DNA from: Gammaproteobacteria bacterium
Lineage (GTDB): Bacteria; Pseudomonadota; Gammaproteobacteria; Coxiellales; Coxiellaceae
Assembly (NCBI GenBank): GCA_030425685.1
Contig: JAUIAD010000004.1
Coordinates: forward strand, 62,001-126,000
DNA: 64,000 bases
Direction: 5' to 3'
A program made the translations under genes and the position numbers. Position 1 is the first letter of the stretch. Each line of letters opens with the position of its first letter. A model generated the notes under the pieces. It did not search any database. It was not told the DNA's origin and saw only the letters and a list, made by a program, of their open reading frames with translations. Shown here piece by piece: positions 45,032-52,873 of the stretch.

Positions 45032-47758
45032 CTAACTAACTCCACACCAACTTGATGTTTGTCCTGCAGCAGGGGTAACATCGCGACTATTGGCGCTAGT
45101 ATCTTGATTTGACCACAGGGTTGGTGCTGATGGCTGATGAAGTTTTTCTGTTGGCTTTTTCTTTTGTTCTGTTTGCGCAGCAACATCTGTCATATCATCG
45201 TTAGATATAAGCGCGCAGAGGCTTTTTTGTAACGCTTTAGGGTCAAAGTTAGGGTCGCTAACGGTTTGAATTTCAAACTGACGTATAATGGTAAGAAAAT
45301 TCTCTAGTTTATCTGGGTTCTGTATTGCAACTCTCTTTAATATATCTTTGCATTCTTCTTTAAGGTTAGTCTGCCTGGGGAAACGTAAATGAAATAACGA
45401 ACCGCTGCCGTCTGTAATGCTTTTTTCTTCTCGTGAAGAGCTGACTGTATGACAGCGCAGTGTTGATTCGCAGCGGCGAATTTGCACACAGATATCAGCA
45501 ATAATTGCTGCGTGTGTGGGTTGTAATAACAGTATGTCCATTGAGTTGGTATAGAAGAGATTATTTAAGCAAGAGGCGTGTTGTCCTTTTGCAGTGTCAA
45601 AAGAGAAAAATAATATTCCAACGGCTTCTGTCAATGCTTTTGCATTGTTTGGGTGTTGCAGAATAGCGCGAAAGAAAACGTCAGCTTGTCCATGCATTTC
45701 AAAGTGCTGAGAATTTAATAAGGGTGCCGACTTGTCATGATGTAATTCCAGTAGTATATTGATCTGCTGAGTGATTGTTTCTAATGTCTGTTGCGAGGGG
45801 TTGTATTCGCTGGTTAAATTTAAAAGGGTTTTAATGCTGAGATTGTAGGTGTTAAATTGACAGGCGCCTAATTCATTGAAGGCTATTAAGAAGTCTGCCA
45901 GTGAAAATACAGGATGTGGGAATGTCTCTTTTACTAAGTGTTGAATATCGTTTGGAAGTTTTTCTAATTGTATAGAAGCCTTGTGTTCACTATTCCAGCT
46001 ACCTTGAAAGGCTATTTTTTCTAGCGATGCGCTTATTTCAGCATAAAATTGAGCAGCGTCAGGGTCAGTGATGCTTTTTGTTTTAGTAAGAATGTACTCA
46101 AACAATCTGATTTTGCATTGTAAGAGAAATTTGTTTAATAAGGCGTTATTAGCGTGAGTGGGATGATTGTTGAGAACATTCTGTGCTAATCTTTTTAATT
46201 GACCTCTAAAATGTGGCTGATCAATAAAGCTTATATTTTTTAAAATAGCACTTGCTAGAGAGTGCGTTAAGCCTATTAGATCTGCTTTTCCCACATGCAA
46301 TGGGCTCGATGCTATATAGTCAATGCTATCGGGTGCTGCGGTACTTTGCATGGCGTTAAAATTTTTGTCGAGCACAAGAATATTTTCTAGCAATAGCATC
46401 ATTAGCCATACGGATGACTTGCTGTCATCGAGCGCTAGGTCAGGAGCATTAAGTTTATCACGTAGATGGCAAGCAATTTCTTCAAGGGTGGACCTGTCAG
46501 AACACTGATTAATAATTTTGTTGCAAAAAACAAACAGCATAATAGCTTTGTTATCAGTTAAGTGTGGTGAGCTATCATAAGGTGCAAAACTAGCGATAAA
46601 ATTATCTATATAGAATTTGATATCGTTTTTGTTTGTTAGATCAATTTTATCACTAAGTGCATAAAATCTTTTGATGGCATAATGATGGCTATCTTGCCAA
46701 TTAGGATCTTGGCTCATTTGATAGGTTTGACTCTGTTGCAAGTATAAAAATATCAGTTGTAACTCTATTTGGAAAACATTTTCTGTACTAATAAACTGTT
46801 CCATCTGTGGGAGTATGGTCACTAGTTGTAGGCAGAGCTCACCGGTAAGAAGGCTTTTATCTAGAAAATGAATTCCATTGTATTTGTTGATATATTGTAA
46901 AAGATCGAGAAGAAAACTGGCACCTTGCGGCAAATAGTTCATGTTGTTGTGTGCGTAAAATAGTTGACAGAAAATTCCAAGTTTAAGTGCTTTAAGATTA
47001 ATATCGTTTTTGTTTTTAGCAGAGTCAAGGAATCTATTGTAATTTGTTGGTATCGAGTCACATTTTAGCTGGCTTAATATATTGAGTAGGCGTTCTGGGT
47101 GTAGGCTAGTCAGTTTGTTATTGTTTTTATGCAGACTGTCTAGGACGAGTAAACTGATGCAAGCATTTTTATCTTTTGCCCCCTCTTCCTTTTCCTCATA
47201 GGGCCCCATTTGGGCGACAATTTTTTCGAGCTCAAGTAAATAAGCTTCGCTACCGTCAGCGGAATTAAGTATCTTAGTTAACCTATCACCATGCTCTTCA
47301 ATTAGTTTAAATTTAAGACGCTCACTTAAAATAACGCCAACCGATAAGCCGGCAAAAAGTATATCGTATTTATTCGTGCCGGTGTTTTTTGCTATAGCGA
47401 GAAAGCTATACACTAACAAGTTTGCTACAAATGCTTTGTTAGCATTATTGTTTTGATTGGGTGATTTGGATATATTTATCAAGCGGGTATATAGTTTAAT
47501 AAATTCCATGGGGGCATTTTTGTATACCAGTGACATCAGCTCGGCAATGGATGTAAAGGTATCATCACTAACAATATATTCTAAATTTAATATAGTGCTT
47601 GTTGTTTTAAAAAGGTTTTGTTTTGCATCTGCAACTTGAGGTTCATCACCACATATCTCAGATAAATACTCTATGGCTTTTGCTGTATCCGCTTTTGTAG
47701 CGCATGATTGATATTCAGTGGTATTGTCAGTTAGGTAGATGTCAGTAATTGTTCTCAT
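45032..47758 (-). CDS. 908-aa helical protein ending in CGVS, candidate effector
   Basis: No known domain. Almost entirely alpha-helical in look, Leu-rich with helical-repeat character (LLQYINKYNGIHFLDKSLLT; LVTILPQMEQFI; LADFLIAFNELGAC), resembling an alpha-solenoid scaffold. No signal peptide or membrane segment. The tail is disordered (AGQTSSW) and ends CGVS, which fits a CaaX box with Ser (a1 Gly, a2 Val), so lipidation in a host is possible but weaker than for the CVVS protein at 38271. AAGG site before ATG; PmrA-type promoter at 47809-47841. Confidence 0.8.
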   Translation of the reverse strand: MRTITDIYLTDNTTEYQSCATKADTAKAIEYLSEICGDEPQVADAKQNLFKTTSTILNLEYIVSDDTFTSIAELMSLVYKNAPMEFIKLYTRLINISKSPNQNNNANKAFVANLLVYSFLAIAKNTGTNKYDILFAGLSVGVILSERLKFKLIEEHGDRLTKILNSADGSEAYLLELEKIVAQMGPYEEKEEGAKDKNACISLLVLDSLHKNNNKLTSLHPERLLNILSQLKCDSIPTNYNRFLDSAKNKNDINLKALKLGIFCQLFYAHNNMNYLPQGASFLLDLLQYINKYNGIHFLDKSLLTGELCLQLVTILPQMEQFISTENVFQIELQLIFLYLQQSQTYQMSQDPNWQDSHHYAIKRFYALSDKIDLTNKNDIKFYIDNFIASFAPYDSSPHLTDNKAIMLFVFCNKIINQCSDRSTLEEIACHLRDKLNAPDLALDDSKSSVWLMMLLLENILVLDKNFNAMQSTAAPDSIDYIASSPLHVGKADLIGLTHSLASAILKNISFIDQPHFRGQLKRLAQNVLNNHPTHANNALLNKFLLQCKIRLFEYILTKTKSITDPDAAQFYAEISASLEKIAFQGSWNSEHKASIQLEKLPNDIQHLVKETFPHPVFSLADFLIAFNELGACQFNTYNLSIKTLLNLTSEYNPSQQTLETITQQINILLELHHDKSAPLLNSQHFEMHGQADVFFRAILQHPNNAKALTEAVGILFFSFDTAKGQHASCLNNLFYTNSMDILLLQPTHAAIIADICVQIRRCESTLRCHTVSSSREEKSITDGSGSLFHLRFPRQTNLKEECKDILKRVAIQNPDKLENFLTIIRQFEIQTVSDPNFDPKALQKSLCALISNDDMTDVAAQTEQKKKPTEKLHQPSAPTLWSNQDTSANSRDVTPAAGQTSSWCGVS

Positions 47759-47808
47759 AGTTAGACCTTTTGTCTTAGTGGATTTTATTATTTAATTTAT
47801 ACTGCAGT

Positions 47809-47841
47809 ATTCTAGCTGATGAATATTAATTAGGTATTAAA
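47809..47841 (-). promoter_or_regulatory. PmrA-type promoter
   Basis: TTTAAT-N5-ATTAAT, -10 TAGAAT starting 10 nt later on the minus strand, about 50 bp before the ATG at 47758. Confidence 0.7.
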
Positions 47842-48267
47842 TTACCGTAAATTAGAAATAATTTTCTTAGTAGTTTGTGAGGCAGGTAATTAAGTCATGC
47901 TTTGTAGGCCAAAGAAGAAACAAACATGATAGATTCTTGTGAAGAATTAATATTGAGCAAAACACTTTTCTGTGTAGTGAGTCTCTACTTTATCAATCGG
48001 CAAAGCTATACCTGAAACGTTTTAAACACGGTGTTCATAGTATTTTATTTGCTGCGGTTTAGACACCGCTCTTCGCAACGGCGCAAAGGTATAATGGGGC
48101 GCTAAGATAATTTAAAATTAGATTTAGTAGTTCATTTTTTCTTTGCGTTCTTTTATAGCGCTGCGCCTCCGCGTAAAAGGCGGAGGTTGGTCGTAGAACA
48201 TGAAAGATTATAACACCTAATTTCTAAACGCTTTGGATATATATTTGCTTATATTGAATATGAGGTG
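47842..48267. other. Intergenic region with a GC hairpin
   Basis: No gene is seen. A hairpin CCTCCGC-gtaaaag-GCGGAGG lies at 48166-48186, about 80 bp beyond the end of the M29-like gene (minus strand). Confidence 0.3.
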
Positions 48268-49275
48268 CTATACAATTCGTGTATTTTGGCAAATTACATC
48301 AACATGAAAATCGCTAAAACGCATATGCCCAAGCCCATAGTGGATGCAGTAGTCATTACCGCCAAAAGACTCGTTCATGGAGCAATTCTTCTTGGCCAGC
48401 TTTGCGGTATGATTTAAGCCATGACCAACTTCAATAATAGTACGATAGTATTTATTTTCATTAAATAGATTTTCTAATGCGTCTATAGCAGGCTCTGCTT
48501 TTTTATCCAGAGCGGTTAATGTTGTAATAACGCCGTTTGTAACCGTGGCTATAACAGGTGCTTGTTGTAGTACTGTCAATGCATTATAGAGAGCAGCTTG
48601 TTTCGCAATTGCAGCAGCAGAGGTTAAGTTATAGTGATGAATAATCGGTAAGCCTTGTAAAACAATCTCTCCGTTTAGTGGCAGCGGGTGTGGTTTATTA
48701 TCTTTAAAGTTAACATGCGTTAAAGCAATTTCACCGCAAGGTATGACGCCTGATTCGCCAGCGCGTAAATCGCCATAAGCTTCGCCCCACAAACAGCTGT
48801 TATCAACCGTTAATGTCGCTTGTGTTTTGTGATTATTATCTGCGTATATAATCTTGTCGCGATTTTCAATGGCAGAAAAAAACGTGTCTGCTTTTGCTAT
48901 ATACATTTCTGGTGATGTATTCATAATGTTTTTTAAAAAATAATGAATATCATCGATGTCTATCGGCGTTGTCGGCAAACAGCGTAACGCCAGGAATTTG
49001 CAATCCTTTGCGAGGTATTCCTTGCTTGCTGTTAAGTTAGGGATGGTATATCCATAAGGTAGAAAAAAGTAATCGGTATTTGTCGCCGATTGCTGGGCGA
49101 GAAAATCATCGATAGGTTGATCTGTTGCGATGGTTGCTATCATCACCTTTTCATAATGCGTTGATGTGGCAATGCTAAGCTTGCTTTTCAACGCGGGTGT
49201 TGTCACAACACAAAAAGTCTTTGCGCGATCAAGGCGTAAATAGTCAATGCGATCAGGTTCTATGATGATGCTCAT
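48268..49275 (-). CDS. M29-like (aminopeptidase T-type) protein
   Basis: 335 aa. The last ~170 residues follow the plan of M29 leucyl aminopeptidases: GDLRAGESGVIPCGEIALT (compare N-x-P-x-GE-V), IIEVGHGLN (compare E-x-G-x-G-x-NP), NESFGGNDYCIHYGLGHMRF and SDFHVDVIC (compare S-x-x-HxD). The glutamates and histidines likely hold a metal centre, so peptide-bond hydrolysis or another peptide modification is plausible. The N-terminal half is alpha/beta and less conserved. It starts 6 nt after the stop of a 45-codon gene (49282-49419) and uses a site inside that gene's last codons, so the two are coupled. It could be a tailoring or processing enzyme for that peptide; this is inference. Confidence 0.65.
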   Translation of the reverse strand: MSIIIEPDRIDYLRLDRAKTFCVVTTPALKSKLSIATSTHYEKVMIATIATDQPIDDFLAQQSATNTDYFFLPYGYTIPNLTASKEYLAKDCKFLALRCLPTTPIDIDDIHYFLKNIMNTSPEMYIAKADTFFSAIENRDKIIYADNNHKTQATLTVDNSCLWGEAYGDLRAGESGVIPCGEIALTHVNFKDNKPHPLPLNGEIVLQGLPIIHHYNLTSAAAIAKQAALYNALTVLQQAPVIATVTNGVITTLTALDKKAEPAIDALENLFNENKYYRTIIEVGHGLNHTAKLAKKNCSMNESFGGNDYCIHYGLGHMRFSDFHVDVICQNTRIV

Positions 49276-49281
49276 TATTTT

Positions 49282-49419
49282 CTACCCTACGTCTAATCCC
49301 CAGCCTTTGCCGGATTCGTAACGGCCCCTTTGGATTTTGGGCTTTTGCGTTTGTTGTTCTTTTGCATTGTTGCTTTTATGCGCAACTTTTGCTGTGGGTG
49401 AGAGGGTATTATTATTCAT
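49282..49419 (-). CDS. 45-aa peptide, possible precursor of a modified peptide
   Basis: The ATG at 49419 has AGGAG 7 nt upstream. The peptide begins MNNNTLSPTAKVAHKSNNAK, has a hydrophilic, Gln/Lys-rich middle and ends RGRYESGKGWGLDVG. There is no signal peptide or membrane segment. Its layout (short polar leader-like part, distinct Gly/Trp/Tyr-containing end, an enzyme gene 6 nt downstream) resembles RiPP precursors. A leader peptide or small regulator is the alternative. No known RiPP class signature is seen. Confidence 0.55.
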   Translation of the reverse strand: MNNNTLSPTAKVAHKSNNAKEQQTQKPKIQRGRYESGKGWGLDVG

Positions 49420-49729
49420 GATCATTCTCCTGGAAGGTGGGTAAAAATCTACACAAGCATAGCACAAAATTACGCCAGAGTCTTCTTGATCATAATGTAG
49501 TCATAAATATCGCTTTATTTGATGAGAAATAGTAGGTAGTCCTGAATACCAGTGCATTTATACTCTGCAAAAGAAAACATCTTCTGAGATATTCTTCCTG
49601 ATTAAGCATATTCCGAGTGATTTCCTCTCAAATAAGCTAATTCTTAATACTTCCTTAAGTAAACAACTGTACTATTCGCCTTTTGTGAAAGTAATAAATA
49701 CAGTTTAATTTAAATTTAAGGGTCTTATC

Positions 49730-50176
49730 ATGGTAACAAAGCATCTAAGTCTAATAAAAGTCGTGAGTACAGCAACACTATTACTACTATCGATGGTAGT
49801 TGAAGCCTCTATGTCTTCGATCTATATCTCGGACCTGAATACGAGCGGCAGTCATTACGATAGCGAAGGTATGTATATTAGTGCCAGCTCTCCATCTTGC
49901 TATGGTATTTTTAGTGCCAGTTCAGATTACCAAACCTTTTTTACCCATCAAGAGCACATGATCGTTTGTCCAACCCCCATCCATATTAACGCGCTTAAAT
50001 GGTGTAATGGCTATGGTCCTAGCTATAATTGCAACGAAGGTTTGCAAAAAAGTGATATTGAAAACCTTAATAAATTTCAGAATACGGATATAAGCCTCAA
50101 TAAGCAGATGGTTATAACCTATTATTTAGATCAACAGCATAAACCAAGGTTATTAGTTTCATTAATTGATAATTAA
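49730..50176 (+). CDS. Small secreted protein of unknown function
   Basis: 148 aa. Signal peptide (LIKVVSTATLLLLSMVVEA) cut before SMSSIY. The mature part has four Cys (SPSCYGIFS; HMIVCPTP; LKWCNGYGPSYNC) and Tyr/Ser-rich beta-like segments. No family recognised. Convergent with the second GH16 gene. Nothing clear is seen in the 310-bp gap upstream. Confidence 0.7.
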   Translation: MVTKHLSLIKVVSTATLLLLSMVVEASMSSIYISDLNTSGSHYDSEGMYISASSPSCYGIFSASSDYQTFFTHQEHMIVCPTPIHINALKWCNGYGPSYNCNEGLQKSDIENLNKFQNTDISLNKQMVITYYLDQQHKPRLLVSLIDN

Positions 50177-50204
50177 CGAATACGTAAGTTTGTTCCCTAA
50201 TTAC

Positions 50205-50228
50205 TGCAGAGCCATTATTGGCTCTGCA
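50205..50228. terminator. Hairpin between convergent genes
   Basis: Perfect 9-bp stem TGCAGAGCC-attatt-GGCTCTGCA overlapping the last codons and stop of the GH16 gene (stop at 50215). No long U-tract follows, so a bidirectional terminator is likely but not certain. Confidence 0.5.
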
Positions 50229-51594
50229 CACTATTAATTAATAAACCTGAGGGGTAGGGGCCTTTATGTAGCGTATCAACAGGATAACTGATCGATGTTC
50301 CTGTTTGCACGATCTTCGCTCCTTTTTTCGCATCGATTGTGTTTGCGCCTATGGATAAAGCTTGGTTGGAGCCGTCTGCTTTATGCAAGCTAAAACTAAC
50401 GCCTTTTACATCACCAATAACGCAGTCGATATGATAGGTTGATTTGCTAGGCGGTGCTTTTGGTCCAACATCAAGTGAATACGCTGGGCTTGCTGAGCCA
50501 TCCTTGCAATGCGCGACGATACTATAGGTGTAATGGCCAGTGGCAGAAGCCTGTTTTATAGGATCATAAATTGTATTGCTAGCATTTAAATTTAATTGCC
50601 CAAAGTCATGTCCCGTGTAAGGTGAGCTGACATCGTAGTACTTAACATTAGGGTCAGCTGTTGTTGATGAAGTAATAACGGATTGGCCATTAGGTTGATA
50701 GGTAGTATCAACATAAGCATTAAAGTCTTCACCAGTAGGTAATGGACAAGTAGATGGTGGCTGACTGCCATCGACACTGTAAATTTTTACATTAGAAATG
50801 GTCATGCTGTAGTTTAGATCAGTAGATCCATGATCGTCAGTGTCAAATACTAATCCCATGTTGGGAAAACCATTAAAAACATTGCGAATGGTCGTGGCGT
50901 GAGAGCTCGCTGGAGGATTTGCTGAAAGTGTATAAGAGCTCTGTTGTCCAGCAGGTTTGCCATCAAAATAAGTGGTAAAGGTCACATGCTGGCGACTGCT
51001 ATCATATTGCCATTCAAAACCATAATGATGAACGCCGGTCGACGGTGCTAGGCCGTTTCCATACGTGGCATAACCTACTAAGTGCGAGCCATCAAAAGGG
51101 TTATTAGGATCGCCGATGAGATGGGTTTGAGTAGTGCCACCTTGCCTTTCGGCTATATCAATTTCTCCATTGTATGGCCAGCCTTCTCTTTTATCCAACC
51201 AATAGGCAGGCCAAATATTATAATCATACTGACCTGCGCCACCATCCATTTTTATATCCGCAGTTATATATCCATGGAGCGGTAATTTTCCGCCTGATGC
51301 AGGGTTGAGGTCGCGGATAGCTTGATTGGTGTGGATATAGCATGTTTTTGCTTGGTGGCCGGCAACACGTGAATACTTGATTGTTAATTGATGATCCTGA
51401 CCCCAAGAAATCGATTCGCTTGCATTGCAGGTGGCATTACCATCATGTGTGTAGGGGTAAACACTGCTGGCATTAAATCCATCCCACCATACTGTGCAAT
51501 GCTTCCCGGGACAAAAGGGTTGGTCGTTTGCTAACGCTTGGTTGCAGGTTGGGATGATAAACAGTAAGGGGACAATGCTAGAGATTAATTTCAT
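50215..51594 (-). CDS. Secreted glycoside hydrolase family 16
   Basis: 459 aa with signal peptide (ISSIVPLLFIIPTCNQALA). GH16 catalytic motif NGEIDIAERQGG preceded by WPAYWLDKREGWPY and followed by HHYGFEWQYD and VTFTTYFDGKPAGQ, all in normal order. C-terminal ~170 residues form extra beta domains (probably carbohydrate binding), ending VDTLHKGPYPSGLLIN. Low identity to the GH16 at 31587-32771, so substrates may differ. Endo-beta-glucanase or related activity outside the cell is expected. Confidence 0.9.
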   Translation of the reverse strand: MKLISSIVPLLFIIPTCNQALANDQPFCPGKHCTVWWDGFNASSVYPYTHDGNATCNASESISWGQDHQLTIKYSRVAGHQAKTCYIHTNQAIRDLNPASGGKLPLHGYITADIKMDGGAGQYDYNIWPAYWLDKREGWPYNGEIDIAERQGGTTQTHLIGDPNNPFDGSHLVGYATYGNGLAPSTGVHHYGFEWQYDSSRQHVTFTTYFDGKPAGQQSSYTLSANPPASSHATTIRNVFNGFPNMGLVFDTDDHGSTDLNYSMTISNVKIYSVDGSQPPSTCPLPTGEDFNAYVDTTYQPNGQSVITSSTTADPNVKYYDVSSPYTGHDFGQLNLNASNTIYDPIKQASATGHYTYSIVAHCKDGSASPAYSLDVGPKAPPSKSTYHIDCVIGDVKGVSFSLHKADGSNQALSIGANTIDAKKGAKIVQTGTSISYPVDTLHKGPYPSGLLINSVQSQ

Positions 51595-51890
51595 ATTTAC
51601 CTCGTTGGTTGCAGGTTAGAGTGGGGTTTCTATTTTGTTTAAAAGGGAATCTGTTTTTTTGTGACTGTGAACTTAGGGAGAAATGATAATGTTCAAACAT
51701 TAAGAAAATATTAAATATGCCTTACAAAGATTTAAAAACATTAAAATCAAGTAAATTTACGGCGAATTAACCAAATTTTTTATGGTGGATATTTTAATTT
51801 TGGCTAAAGATTGTTCTGGTGTTTTGATTTTATATTGCGTGTTATGTGCGCAGTGGGGCGACTTGAGTGAGCATTTTGTTGGCCTTCTGG

Positions 51891-51913
51891 ATACCGCGGT
51901 CAAGCCGCGGTAT
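51891..51913. repeat. Palindromic repeat ATACCGCGG-tcaag-CCGCGGTAT
   Basis: Perfect 9-bp stem with 5-nt loop, flanked by CTGG and GACG. Sequences of this form (GATNCCGCGGTCAAGCCGCGG...) occur as dispersed repeats in several intracellular proteobacteria. The surrounding gap 51595-52043 holds no gene. Confidence 0.6.
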
Positions 51914-52043
51914 GACGATTTGAGTGGTTCATATTTCTATTGATTAAGACGAACACTTTGTTCCAGTTGTCAGCCAATAGGAACAGTAAGCTTTGTCGAC
52001 ATTGAACCATCTCCGGAGCTGTAATCTGAAAGTAATTATTTTG

Positions 52044-52697
52044 CTAAAGTGATTGTTTGGCTAAGTATACAGCAGTAGCTGCTATTGCAACTGCGCCAAC
52101 TTTTGCGGCAAATAAGCCGAAGTTGTTGCAGATAGAGCTTTGGTTGTTTTCTTGATTGGCTCTATTGGTTTGGTTGTTTGTCTGATTAGTTCTATTGTTT
52201 TGCTTGTTTTGCTTGTTTTGCTTGTTTTCTTGACTGGCCCTGCTAGTTTTGCGTTGGGGATTCATCATATGGGCTGGAACGGGAGCCATATAGAATCCAT
52301 CTGAATGAGGGTTAAATTCCGTGTGAATATCATTAGGAGGATTTTTCATATGTCTATGAGCGAGCTCTATTAATTGTTCAATCCTACCGTGGTCATCTTT
52401 GGATAAGTTAGACCAATTAATTTTAAGAAAAATTTCGCCGTATCGTCTTGCATCTTCAGACAGCTTGTGGTCTGGCATCGTCTTTATAATTGGGAATACG
52501 GAGGGGGCATTATTAAATAAATGTAGCTTTGTGCGTTGATCCCAGTCAGGTTTTTTGCTGGTAACATAGTGATCTAGTGCTTTTTGTAGAGTTGAGTATA
52601 TGGGTAGTGGTTGCCCATGGTCAAATACACCATAGGTTGGCATCTGTTGGTAAAGGGGATCTTTTAAGGGTGAGTTGGGTAAGGGTGAGTTTGGCAT
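52044..52697 (-). CDS. Tail-anchored protein with Asn/Gln/Lys repeats, candidate effector
   Basis: 217 aa from the ATG at 52697 (AGGAG 7 nt upstream). The N-terminus is Pro/Ser-rich with a short repeat (PNSPLPNSPLKDP). A helical middle has HLFNNAPSVFPIIKTMPDHK and GRIEQLIELAHRHMKN; then low-complexity QNKQ/NQTN repeats (residues ~165-195) and a C-terminal membrane segment (FAAKVGAVAIAATAVYLA) with three residues after it, a typical tail anchor. Function unknown. A PmrA-type promoter (52727-52759) lies back to back with that of the RAP gene. Confidence 0.75.
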   Translation of the reverse strand: MPNSPLPNSPLKDPLYQQMPTYGVFDHGQPLPIYSTLQKALDHYVTSKKPDWDQRTKLHLFNNAPSVFPIIKTMPDHKLSEDARRYGEIFLKINWSNLSKDDHGRIEQLIELAHRHMKNPPNDIHTEFNPHSDGFYMAPVPAHMMNPQRKTSRASQENKQNKQNKQNNRTNQTNNQTNRANQENNQSSICNNFGLFAAKVGAVAIAATAVYLAKQSL

Positions 52698-52726
52698 TAT
52701 TACGCTCCTATTGTTTGATAGAGCAA

Positions 52727-52759
52727 ATATTAGCATTGATTTATTAAAAAAAAATTAAT
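52727..52759 (-). promoter_or_regulatory. PmrA-type promoter
   Basis: ATTAAT-N5-TTTAAT, -10 TAATAT starting 10 nt later on the minus strand, about 30 bp before the ATG at 52697. The N5 spacer is all T, so the exact match is partly a T-run. Confidence 0.6.
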
Positions 52760-52787
52760 TTTTAGTGCCTTATAAGGGTATTTTCTT

Positions 52788-52820
52788 ATTAATTATCTCT
52801 TAATAAGGTGGTGCTATAGT
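52788..52820 (+). promoter_or_regulatory. PmrA-type promoter of the RAP gene
   Basis: ATTAAT-N5-CTTAAT, -10 TATAGT starting 10 nt later, leaving a leader of about 45 nt before ATG 52874. Confidence 0.75.
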
Positions 52821-52873
52821 AACCTTATAATATAAAGTGCGAGACAAAAAAAGAATCAATAAGTTGTTGTAAA

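Noticed and set aside
52130..52260. DNA-level microsatellite
   Set aside because: The repeats (Asn/Gln/Lys codons) are within the reading frame of the 217-aa protein and are explained as protein low complexity.
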